NCBI GenBank assembly: GCA_026389745.1
Contig: JAPLHG010000082.1
Span: 1-10,859, forward strand
From: Chloroflexota bacterium
GTDB taxonomy: Bacteria > Chloroflexota > Dehalococcoidia > Dehalococcoidales > Fen-1064
Length of the DNA: 10,859 nt
Direction of reading: 5' to 3'
Shown here: in pieces, positions 1 to 6,678 of the stretch
Position numbering within the stretch: the first letter of the stretch is position 1
Layout: each line of letters begins with the position of its first letter
Notes under the pieces: generated by a model
Seen by the model: the letters and a program-made list of their open reading frames with translations, nothing else
Database searches by the model: none
What the model was told of the DNA's origin: nothing
Program-made: the position numbers and the translations under genes

Positions 1-1
1 A

Positions 2-1768
2 GTTGTGGTTTGTGCCGCCTCCGGTGTCGAGGTTGGAACAGAACAGGTCTGGTCATATTGCAATGAAAATAATCTGCCACGCCTTATTCTCATTAATAGA
101 ATGGGCCGTGAGAATGTTGATTTTCTCAAGGTGGTAGAGCAGATTCAGACTAAGTTCGGACGTAAATGCCTGCCTATTCAGTTACCCATCGGAGCGCATA
201 CCAGTTTTAAGGGGGTCATTGACCTGCTGAAAATGAAGAGCTACACAGGCACAGCCGCGCAGGAAGGCGATGTCCCACCGGAATTACAAAGTCAGGCTAA
301 ATCCCTGCGTGAAAGGCTAGTGGAATCCATTGCCGAAACGGAAGACAGTCTGCTCGAGAAGTATCTGGGTGGGGAAGAACTTGCTCAGGGAGAGCTTCAA
401 AAAGCCTTGCGGCAAGCCGTAGTCACTGGCAAGCTGGTGCCCATTATGGCAAGCTCCGGCTTGCAGAATATTGGCGTCATTCCTTTGATGGATGCCATTG
501 TCAGTTATCTTCCTGCTCCCAAAGAACGCGAAATTCTAATTGTCGGGGATGGTAACCATCCGACTAAAATGGCGGTGAACCCTGCTGGACCTCTTGCCGC
601 TCTGGTATTTAAGACCAGCGCCGACCCCTACGTGGGCAGGTTGACTTATTTCCGTGTTTATAACGGAGCTATCAACAGCAACTCGCAGGTGTGGAATGTA
701 ACCCGCGGAGAGAATGAACGAATCGGTCAGCTTTTTGTTTTGCGTGGTAAAAATCAGGAGCCAGTGCCGGAGATTGCAGCGGGTGATATTGGAGCAGTCG
801 CGAAATTAACCGTAACTGCCACCGGTGATACCCTGGGTGCCAAAGACAAGCCGGTCAAGATTGTACCTGTTACCTTCCCCGAACCCCGATTCAGTGAAGC
901 TGTCTATCCGAAGACCAAACTAGACTTGGATAAGCTTGGGGCATCACTTACTAAGATAGTGGAGGAAGACCCGACTCTAAAGATGCATCGGGAGACTACT
1001 ACCAGCGAGACTATCATCTCCGGACTTGGAGAAATACAGCTTGGTGTTGCCGCTGAGAAGATGGCGCGCAAGTTTGGGGTGAATGTTGAACTGTTAATGC
1101 CCAAAGTACCTTACAAGGAAACAATCACCGTCCAGACTAGTGCCGAATATAAGCATAAGAAACAGACTGGCGGTCATGGTCAGTACGGACATGTTGTGCT
1201 GGAATTGGAGCCGCTACCGCGTAGTTCAGGCAGAGAGTTTACCGAAAGAATCGTCGGTGGCTCGATTCCCAAAAACTTCATTCCTGCCGTGGAGAAAGGC
1301 GTCAACGAAGCTGTTCTGGAAGGTGTGCTGGCAGGCTACCCGGTGGACGATGTTAGAATTACAGTCATTGATGGCAGTTACCATCCGGTTGACTCTTCGG
1401 AAATCTGTTTCAAGATTGCCGGCGCAGGCGCTGTCAAGAAAGGGTTGACGGATGGTAAACCCATCCTCCTTGAACCAATCATGAAAATCAAAATAACCGC
1501 TCCTGATACATATACCGGCGATATTATTAGCGACCTGAACACAAAAAGAGGTCAGGTGCAGGGAATGATTCCGGAGGACGGTACTAATCTTATCGAAGCC
1601 ATTGTACCTCTGGCTGAAGTTCAGCGTTACGCTATTAACCTGAAGTCTATTACACAGGGCAAAGGCACTTACTCAATGGAGTTTAGCCACTATCAGGAAG
1701 CACCGCCACTCGTCACTCAAAAGATTATTGCCGCTAAACAGGCTGACAAAGAGAAGGAAAAGGTTTAG
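2..1768 (+). CDS. Elongation factor G-like translational GTPase, 5' end outside window
   Basis: EF-G family proteins are GTPases that act on the ribosome, classically driving translocation. The frame is already open at base 2, and roughly the first 100 codons (P-loop, switch regions) must lie upstream. Counting from the codon at 5, one sees the rest of the G domain (1-185), the domain II barrel (about 195-280), domain III with SGLGEIQLGV, domain IV with GGHGQYGHVVLELEP and the tip loop DGSYHPVDSSE, and domain V with LLEPIMKIKITAP and DLNTKRGQVQG. The domain IV tip, including its His, is conserved, so ribosome binding is likely. The guanine-specificity motif NKMD is replaced by NRMG (residues 31-34), and the usual SA(F/L) of G5 is replaced by SSGL. 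This and the shape of the C-terminus suggest an EF-G paralogue (EF-G2-like) rather than the main fusA. No ribosomal-protein or EF-Tu genes follow, unlike the usual str operon. The family call is firm; the exact role is not. Confidence 0.93.
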   Translation, partial: VVVCAASGVEVGTEQVWSYCNENNLPRLILINRMGRENVDFLKVVEQIQTKFGRKCLPIQLPIGAHTSFKGVIDLLKMKSYTGTAAQEGDVPPELQSQAKSLRERLVESIAETEDSLLEKYLGGEELAQGELQKALRQAVVTGKLVPIMASSGLQNIGVIPLMDAIVSYLPAPKEREILIVGDGNHPTKMAVNPAGPLAALVFKTSADPYVGRLTYFRVYNGAINSNSQVWNVTRGENERIGQLFVLRGKNQEPVPEIAAGDIGAVAKLTVTATGDTLGAKDKPVKIVPVTFPEPRFSEAVYPKTKLDLDKLGASLTKIVEEDPTLKMHRETTTSETIISGLGEIQLGVAAEKMARKFGVNVELLMPKVPYKETITVQTSAEYKHKKQTGGHGQYGHVVLELEPLPRSSGREFTERIVGGSIPKNFIPAVEKGVNEAVLEGVLAGYPVDDVRITVIDGSYHPVDSSEICFKIAGAGAVKKGLTDGKPILLEPIMKIKITAPDTYTGDIISDLNTKRGQVQGMIPEDGTNLIEAIVPLAEVQRYAINLKSITQGKGTYSMEFSHYQEAPPLVTQKIIAAKQADKEKEKV

Positions 1769-1802
1769 TAGCCACCCGGTCTCAAGATTATATTTATCAT
1801 TT

Positions 1803-1834
1803 AAATTCTCCCCCTGGAAGGGGGAGAATTTTTT
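1803..1834 (+). terminator. Rho-independent terminator after the EF-G-like gene
   Basis: A perfect 12-bp inverted repeat (AAATTCTCCCCC at 1803-1814, GGGGGAGAATTT at 1820-1831) encloses a 5-base loop (TGGAA) and runs into six T residues (1829-1834). It lies 35 bp after the EF-G-like stop codon, before the promoter of the ABC gene, so it separates the two transcription units. The C5/G5 core with A/T flanks also has the look of a short dispersed repeat, but only one copy is seen here. Confidence 0.9.
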
Positions 1835-1880
1835 ATGTTTTGAAGGAGCAGAAAGTTGCCATTCCAAAACTCTCAAACAG

Positions 1881-1909
1881 TTGATTCTCGACTGCTATCC
1901 CTGTATCAT
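1881..1909 (+). promoter_or_regulatory. Predicted sigma-70 type promoter for the ABC exporter genes
   Basis: TTGATT (1881-1886) and TATCAT (1904-1909) are separated by 17 bp; the -10 matches consensus at five of six positions. Transcription would start near 1915-1917, only 3-5 bases before the ATG at 1920. No Shine-Dalgarno sequence precedes that ATG, so the message is predicted to be leaderless or nearly so. Confidence 0.55.
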
Positions 1910-1919
1910 TATCTAAATT

Positions 1920-2678
1920 ATGGTTGATAAATCGTCGGATAAGCTGGCGGTTGAAGTAGAAAAGGTGTCCTTCAATTATTCAAAATTGAAGGCGCTGGAT
2001 AATCTGTCATTGCAAATGCCGCGGGGTATCAGTTTTGGACTTCTTGGTCCTAATGGTGCCGGGAAAACAACTCTCATCCGTATTTTGGTTGGGCTCCTTC
2101 TACCAAAAGAAGGCAAAATTCGACTTCTGGGACAAAGTCTTTCCCGACAGATGGCTCATCTCATTGGCTATATGCCGCAACAACACTCTCTCTACAATGA
2201 ACTGTCCGTAGCGCAGAATGTGGACTTCTTCGCTAAAATTTACCGGCTGAGGAATCGAAGCGAACGAGCGGGACGAGTCGAAGAAGTGCTCCGTCTGGTA
2301 GGCCTCTGGGGGCGCCGTAATGATGGCATAATGAAGCTGAGCGGCGGGATGAAACAGCGGGTCAGCCTTGCCTGTGCCATCGTCCACAATCCGCCCATTC
2401 TTTTCCTTGATGAGCCTACGGTTGGTTTAGACCCGGAACTGAGGGCTAATTTCTGGCAATACTTTGCCGTTCTGAATAGTCAGGGTGTTACTATCATTGT
2501 TTCCAGTCATACGATGGATGACGCCACTCACTGCGACCGATTGGCATTTCTCCGTAACGGCAAGGTCATTGCCGAGGGAACGCCTAATCAACTCAGGCAG
2601 GCGATTGGCAAAACTGACGCTACTCTGGAAGATGCCTTTCTCCATTTTGTCCGACGCGAGGAGAAGAATGTTGCCTAG
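1920..2678 (+). CDS. ABC-2 type exporter, ATP-binding protein
   Basis: This 252-residue protein is the cytoplasmic ATPase of an export-type ABC transporter (DrrA/NatA/CcmA-like). Visible motifs are Walker A GPNGAGKTT (43-51, Lys49), Q-loop MPQQ (85-88), signature LSGGM (140-144), Walker B ILFLDEP (160-166, Glu165 as catalytic base) and the H-loop His197 in SSHTMDD. All are intact, so the ATPase should be active. It ends with a short DrrA-like tail (DATLEDAFLHFVRRE) of the kind found in ABC-2 ATPases. The ATG at 1920 has no Shine-Dalgarno sequence but sits just after a good -10 box, which supports leaderless translation. The gene overlaps the permease gene by 11 bp, and the two proteins surely form one transporter. 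The substrate cannot be read from the sequence; drugs, lipids or polysaccharide are the usual options. Confidence 0.93.
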   Translation: MVDKSSDKLAVEVEKVSFNYSKLKALDNLSLQMPRGISFGLLGPNGAGKTTLIRILVGLLLPKEGKIRLLGQSLSRQMAHLIGYMPQQHSLYNELSVAQNVDFFAKIYRLRNRSERAGRVEEVLRLVGLWGRRNDGIMKLSGGMKQRVSLACAIVHNPPILFLDEPTVGLDPELRANFWQYFAVLNSQGVTIIVSSHTMDDATHCDRLAFLRNGKVIAEGTPNQLRQAIGKTDATLEDAFLHFVRREEKNVA

Positions 2679-3408
2679 ATACGCACTTACTATTGCCGGC
2701 AGGATTTTCAATCAGATTGTGCGTGACCGCCGCACTTTTGCCTTGATAATGATAGTACCAATCGTGGTGATGACTCTCATCTGGTTGAGCTTCCCGAAAG
2801 AACTAGGTATGCTGGATTACATTGCGCCGGCGCTTCTGGCAACGCTGGCAATTTTCTTCGGATTCCTGCTCACCGGCATCAGTTTTCTCAGGGAGCGCTC
2901 TCAAGGCACACTGGAGCGTTTGATGGCTTCACCCGTGTCCCGATTAGACATCGTGCTTGGGTATTTGTTTGGATTCTTTACCTTTGCTCTGGCACAGACG
3001 GCTATTATCGTGTTCTATACCATCTATGTGCTGGATGTCCATTACACCGGCGACCTGTGGCAAATTTTTGTCTTTCAGGTGGTGGTTTTAACGGGAGCAA
3101 TCAATCTGGGTATCTTCATCTCCACCTTTGCCCGCAACGAATTTCAGATGGTGCAGTTCATACCTCTCATCATTTTGCCTCAGGTGTTTCTCTGTGGAGT
3201 GCTCTGGCCCGTGGAGCAAATGTCCAGTGCTCTTCAGTGGGTGGCAAAGTTCCTGCCGCTTACTTATGCCGTGGATGGTTTGAGAGAAATAATGTTGCAT
3301 GGTAAGAGTCTGATTGAGGTTGGTTTTGACTTGGGAATACTGGTCGCTTTTACAGTTGGCATCTCTATCATCACAGCATTTACATTGAGAAGAGGTGCGG
3401 GTAATTAG
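2668..3408 (+). CDS. ABC-2 type exporter, membrane permease
   Basis: This 246-residue integral membrane protein should form the transport channel with the ATPase encoded just upstream. A short N-terminal cytoplasmic stretch (IFNQIVRDRRTFALIM) leads into about six hydrophobic segments. Between the second and third lies the family's cytoplasmic loop, ERSQGTLERLMASPVSR, the likely contact with the ATPase. The C-terminal half has the ABC-2 motif region CGVLWPVEQM and FLPLTYAVDGLREIM. The frame extends upstream to 2485, but the start at 2668 is preferred: GAGGAG (2658-2663) lies four bases before it, and the longer version would be read entirely from within the ATPase gene. The 11-bp overlap implies translational coupling. 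Its 246 residues are usual for a DrrB/NodJ-like permease. Confidence 0.9.
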   Translation: MLPRYALTIAGRIFNQIVRDRRTFALIMIVPIVVMTLIWLSFPKELGMLDYIAPALLATLAIFFGFLLTGISFLRERSQGTLERLMASPVSRLDIVLGYLFGFFTFALAQTAIIVFYTIYVLDVHYTGDLWQIFVFQVVVLTGAINLGIFISTFARNEFQMVQFIPLIILPQVFLCGVLWPVEQMSSALQWVAKFLPLTYAVDGLREIMLHGKSLIEVGFDLGILVAFTVGISIITAFTLRRGAGN

Positions 3409-3428
3409 CCACGATAGTGTTCGAACTG

Positions 3429-3437
3429 TGATAAAAT
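3429..3437 (+). promoter_or_regulatory. Possible extended -10 promoter before the sugar-nucleotide enzyme
   Basis: TGATAAAAT combines the TGN extension with a -10 hexamer (TAAAAT) matching five of six positions. No -35 hexamer is recognisable at the right distance, which extended -10 promoters tolerate. Transcription would begin near 3444, giving a leader of roughly 30-40 bases. No terminator is seen after the permease gene, so read-through from the ABC operon is also possible. Confidence 0.4.
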
Positions 3438-3473
3438 GTATCCGTCAAAATCAGGTATTAACTATATGGTGGG

Positions 3474-4571
3474 GTGAAAGATAAAGTGAAGGCGGTTATT
3501 CTGGTAGGGGGGCATGGGACCAGACTGCGTCGCTTGACCTACAATACGCCCAAACCAATGGTGCCTGTATTGAATATGCCTTTTTTGGAATATGTTATCC
3601 GTAATCTCAGAGGGCATAATATATTAGATATTATACTGGCGCAATACTATCTCGCTGAGTCTATGGAGAATTATTTCGGCGATGGCAGTAAGTTCGGGGT
3701 CAAATTAAGGTATGTAATGGAAGGCAGTCCCAGAGGAACCGCTGGCGCGGTGAAGAATGTTGAGAAATATCTGGATGACACATTTCTTGTCCTGAATGGA
3801 GATATTTTCCATAATTGTGATTTCACGAATATGGTTAAATTTCACCATCGGCATAGAGCCAAAGCCACCATAGCTCTGACACCGGTAGAAGACCCGACTA
3901 TCTATGGGGTGGTCGAGACCGATCGGCGTGGCAAAGTAAAGCATTTTTTCGAGAAGCCGGAACCGGGAGAAGTTTCCACCAATATGATAAATGCCGGCAC
4001 ATATGTTCTTGAGCCTGAGGTTCTACAGTGGATACCACCGGATACCAAATACAGCTTCGAACGTGAGCTTTTCCCACAAATGTTAACAGATGACAAACCG
4101 GTTTATACTTACTCCTTCCATAACTACTGGATGGATATGGGTACAGCGGAGAAATATCTGCAATTGCACCGTGACCTTCTGAGTGATAAATGTGATAACC
4201 ACTCCCTCGAAAAGGATGTTATTATCGGCGATAAGTGCAATATTCATTCCTCAGCACAGTTCAGTGGCAGTGTAATCATCGGTGATAATTGCACTTTCGG
4301 TCGTGGGGTGAGATTAGCAGGACCTGTGGTGATAGGACCCAATTGCGCTATTATGGAGGATGCGGTAATTGCAGACTCTGTGGTTTGGGACAATGTCACT
4401 ATGAATACGCGAGCGGTCATTAAAAGCTCTGTGGTGGCAAATAACTGTATCTTAGGCAGCGACAGCTATCTTGTAGATGCAGTACTTGGCGACCACGTTA
4501 CTGTCGACGAGGGTTGTAAGCTCAAACCGGGCGCTCGCATTTTGCCTGGCGGGACTGTCAAAGACACCTAG
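3474..4571 (+). CDS. Sugar-1-phosphate nucleotidylyltransferase, mannose-1-phosphate guanylyltransferase-like
   Basis: Enzymes of this family join a sugar-1-phosphate to a nucleoside triphosphate, giving an activated sugar such as GDP-mannose for glycan synthesis. The N-terminal Rossmann-like domain carries VILVGGHGTRLRRLT (residues 8-22), TPKPMVPV, the metal-binding Asp110 in LNGDIF, EKPEPGE, NAGTYVLEPEVL and YWMDMGTAEKYL. From about residue 245 the protein consists of hexapeptide-type repeats (IIGDKCNIHSS, VIIGDNCTFG, VVIGPNCAIM), i.e. a left-handed beta-helix. The signature usually reads GTRLRPLT; here Pro is Arg. Two starts are possible: GTG 3474 and GTG 3486. The second gives the family-typical MKAVILVGG and has GGTGA (3473-3477) eight bases upstream, so the true protein may be 361 rather than 365 residues. 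The nucleotide and sugar specificity cannot be fixed from sequence alone. Confidence 0.88.
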   Translation: MKDKVKAVILVGGHGTRLRRLTYNTPKPMVPVLNMPFLEYVIRNLRGHNILDIILAQYYLAESMENYFGDGSKFGVKLRYVMEGSPRGTAGAVKNVEKYLDDTFLVLNGDIFHNCDFTNMVKFHHRHRAKATIALTPVEDPTIYGVVETDRRGKVKHFFEKPEPGEVSTNMINAGTYVLEPEVLQWIPPDTKYSFERELFPQMLTDDKPVYTYSFHNYWMDMGTAEKYLQLHRDLLSDKCDNHSLEKDVIIGDKCNIHSSAQFSGSVIIGDNCTFGRGVRLAGPVVIGPNCAIMEDAVIADSVVWDNVTMNTRAVIKSSVVANNCILGSDSYLVDAVLGDHVTVDEGCKLKPGARILPGGTVKDT

Positions 4572-4606
4572 CAATTCAGTAAGCTTTTCTCGCTTTACTA
4601 TTACTG

Positions 4607-4615
4607 TGTTATAAT
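4607..4615 (+). promoter_or_regulatory. Extended -10 promoter for prfA-prmC
   Basis: TGTTATAAT is a perfect extended -10 element (TGN plus consensus TATAAT). There is no convincing -35 hexamer. Transcription would begin near 4622, about 15 bases before the prfA ATG at 4637, and the short leader has only a weak GGA (4625-4627) as ribosome-binding sequence. Confidence 0.6.
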
Positions 4616-4636
4616 TTTTGTGCTGGATTTATTACT

Positions 4637-5707
4637 ATGCGGGATAAACTGGAACAAATCAACAAAAGATATAAAGAGCTTGTTGAGCAGATGGGGAACC
4701 CCGAAGTAGCGGCTGACCACAAACAGATCACCAAGCGGGCTCAGGAGAAAGCTTCTCTTGATAACATTGTGGGACTATATCAGGAATACAAAACCACGGT
4801 GAAATCTCTGGAAGAGACACGAGCCATGCAAAGTGGCAAGCTCGATGCGGAAATGCTGGCGATGGTCAAAGAAGAAGTTCGTCAGCTTGAAGAGAAGCGG
4901 GGTCGTCTTCAGGAAGAATTGAAACTTGCTCTTTTACCCAAAGACCCGAACGATGAGAAGGATATTATTATGGAAATTCGGGCGGGGGCGGGTGGTGATG
5001 AGGCGGCACTCTTTGCCGCTGACCTTTTCCGGATGTACAGCCGTTATGCTCAAGCAAAAAGGTGGAATGTAGATGTCATCAGTTCCAGCGAAAGTGTTGG
5101 CGGTGGTTTTAAGGAAATCATCCTTGAAATCAGTGGCAAGGGTGTGTTCAGTCGTCTCAAGTATGAGAGAGGAGTACACCGTGTCCAGAGAGTGCCGACA
5201 ACCGAAGCCTCCGGGAGAATTCATACTTCCACTGCTACTGTGGCAGTATTGCCCAAAGCCGAAGAGGTGGATTTATCTATTGACCCTAATGACCTCAGGA
5301 TTGATATTTTCCACAGTGGCGGCGCCGGCGGACAGAATGTAAACAAAGTGGCGACCGCAGTACGTATTACCCATTTGCCGACCGGTATGGTGGTAGTCTG
5401 TCAGGATGAGCGTTCTCAACTCAGGAACCGTCAGAAGGCAATGGCAGTTCTCCGTTCCCGCCTGCTCGATATTGAACGAAGCAAACAGGAACAGGAAATG
5501 AGCTCCATGCGCCGCTCTCAGGTGGGCACTGGCGAACGCAGTGAGAAAATCCGCACCTACAATTTCCCGCAGGATCGGGTTTCCGACCACCGCATCGGCT
5601 TGACGCTCCACAGCCTGCCGAGGATTATGCAGGGTGAACTCGACCAGCTCATTGACACTCTGGCAACCGAGGACCAGGCAAAGCAGTTGCAGGAACAATT
5701 GGCATGA
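4637..5707 (+). CDS. prfA: Peptide chain release factor 1
   Basis: Release factor 1 recognises UAA and UAG in the ribosomal A site and triggers hydrolysis of peptidyl-tRNA. The protein has 356 residues, normal for the family. The N-terminal helical domain occupies about residues 1-95. The stop-codon reading element is P-T-T (187-189) within RVQRVPTTEASGRIHTS, the PxT form that defines RF1; RF2 would have SPF. The catalytic GGQ is at 231-233 in HSGGAGGQNVNKVATAV and is followed by QDERSQLRNRQKAM. Near the C-terminus, RTYNFPQDRVSDHRIG is also typical. The gene has its own extended -10 promoter and overlaps prmC by four bases (ATGA), so the factor and the enzyme that methylates its GGQ glutamine are translated together. 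Nothing is missing or altered. Confidence 0.97.
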   Translation: MRDKLEQINKRYKELVEQMGNPEVAADHKQITKRAQEKASLDNIVGLYQEYKTTVKSLEETRAMQSGKLDAEMLAMVKEEVRQLEEKRGRLQEELKLALLPKDPNDEKDIIMEIRAGAGGDEAALFAADLFRMYSRYAQAKRWNVDVISSSESVGGGFKEIILEISGKGVFSRLKYERGVHRVQRVPTTEASGRIHTSTATVAVLPKAEEVDLSIDPNDLRIDIFHSGGAGGQNVNKVATAVRITHLPTGMVVVCQDERSQLRNRQKAMAVLRSRLLDIERSKQEQEMSSMRRSQVGTGERSEKIRTYNFPQDRVSDHRIGLTLHSLPRIMQGELDQLIDTLATEDQAKQLQEQLA

Positions 5708-6549
5708 CGAGGCGACAGGCTCTTAGCCATGCCAGAAAGCTACTTGCCACTAACAATATTGAAGGTGCCTCTCTGGAAGCTGAGTTACTGTTAAGATATG
5801 CTCTCAAAATCGACCGCATCCAGCTTTATACCGAACCTGACCAGGGACTAACCCCACAACAGGAAGAGACTTACCGGCATTGTATTGAACGCCGTCTTAA
5901 AGGGGAGCCGAGTGCCTACATCGTTGGGCACCGTGAGTTCTTCGGGCTGGATTTCTATGTTGATAAAAATGTGCTGATTCCCCGACCCGAAACAGAACTA
6001 CTGGTGGAGCAAGCGATTGTCCGCAGTAGAAAATATTCTGCTCCGGTCATCGTCGATGTCGGTACTGGATGTGGTGCCATTGCTACCAGCTTGGCACTTA
6101 ATCTGCCCAATGCCCGCATCTATGCCACCGATGTTTCAGAGGTGGCAGTGAATGTAGCACGGTGCAATTGTCAGAAACACAGAGTTCAGGACAGAATCAG
6201 TCTCCTCATTGGAAATATGCTTAAGCCTCTTCCTGAATCGGTTGATATCATCGTTGCTAATCTGCCTTATGTCAGAACTACTAACTTACCTCAGGTGAAT
6301 ACAATTGGTTTTGAGCCGTGTTTAGCACTTGATGGTGGTGCGGATGGTTTGGGCATAATACATCAACTCTGTATCCAGGCGAAGGATAAACTATTGTCAT
6401 CCGGTTGTTTATTGATGGAGATAGGTATGGGGCAAGGCACAGCAGTCACTAATCTTTTGCACGATATATTCTCACAAGCGAGTATCAAAATCATTCTGGA
6501 TTTAAGTGGGATTGCTCGTGTTGTTTGTTTAACACTGCCTTCGTACTAG
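5704..6549 (+). CDS. prmC: Release factor glutamine N5-methyltransferase PrmC (HemK)
   Basis: PrmC transfers a methyl group from S-adenosylmethionine to the glutamine of the release-factor GGQ motif, which is needed for efficient termination. The 281-residue protein has the N-terminal helical substrate domain (about 1-75), the family signature LIPRPETE (91-98), the SAM-binding glycine motif DVGTGCGA (118-125), and ATDVSEVAVNVARCN with an acidic residue for the SAM ribose. The catalytic motif, normally NPPY, reads NLPY here (Asn186 onward); the key Asn, second Pro and Tyr are kept. It ends with MEIGMGQG and a short final strand. The ATG overlaps the prfA stop codon (ATGA), a standard sign of translational coupling, and the neighbour is its own substrate. 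The identification is secure. Confidence 0.95.
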   Translation: MTRRQALSHARKLLATNNIEGASLEAELLLRYALKIDRIQLYTEPDQGLTPQQEETYRHCIERRLKGEPSAYIVGHREFFGLDFYVDKNVLIPRPETELLVEQAIVRSRKYSAPVIVDVGTGCGAIATSLALNLPNARIYATDVSEVAVNVARCNCQKHRVQDRISLLIGNMLKPLPESVDIIVANLPYVRTTNLPQVNTIGFEPCLALDGGADGLGIIHQLCIQAKDKLLSSGCLLMEIGMGQGTAVTNLLHDIFSQASIKIILDLSGIARVVCLTLPSY

Positions 6550-6592
6550 CAAAGCGCACAGAGTAGCATCTTCCGTACGCCGAATGACTGAC

Positions 6593-6621
6593 TTGACGCT
6601 GTTTTTGCTTTGATGTTAAAT
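6593..6621 (+). promoter_or_regulatory. Predicted promoter for the etfBA genes
   Basis: TTGACG (6593-6598, five of six consensus positions) is followed after 17 bp by TTAAAT (6616-6621, four of six). A TG dinucleotide lies just upstream of the -10. The predicted leader of about 50 bases carries a strong AGGAGGA at 6661-6667. The placement, after the prmC stop and before etfB, fits a separate transcription unit. Confidence 0.45.
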
Positions 6622-6660
6622 TCAGTCCAGTGTTTTTACCTGTGTATAGAATTCGCAGTT

Positions 6661-6667
6661 AGGAGGA
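6661..6667 (+). promoter_or_regulatory. Shine-Dalgarno sequence of etfB, unusually far from the start
   Basis: AGGAGGA is a full-strength ribosome-binding sequence, but 11 bases separate it from the in-frame ATG at 6679. The nearer ATG at 6669 is in another frame. It still decides the start against the longer reading from 6610, whose extra 23 residues have no counterpart in the ETF family. Confidence 0.55.
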
Positions 6668-6678
6668 AATGGCACAAG

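Noticed and set aside
2485..2667. Longer N-terminus for the ABC permease (61 extra residues)
   Set aside because: It lies wholly inside the ATPase gene in another frame, and a good Shine-Dalgarno sequence precedes the internal ATG at 2668, where the family N-terminus begins.
4578..4599. Terminator hairpin AGTAAGC...GCTTTACT before prfA
   Set aside because: The stem needs a bulge, is A/T-rich and short, and no T run follows; the region is better explained by the prfA promoter.
5273..5698. 141-residue open frame on the - strand
   Set aside because: Antisense to prfA, which is complete and strongly conserved; no recognisable domain or ribosome-binding site.
6610..6678. 23-residue N-terminal extension of EtfB
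   Set aside because: It overlaps the predicted promoter and the Shine-Dalgarno sequence, and ETF beta subunits begin at the MIVCVKQVPD segment.
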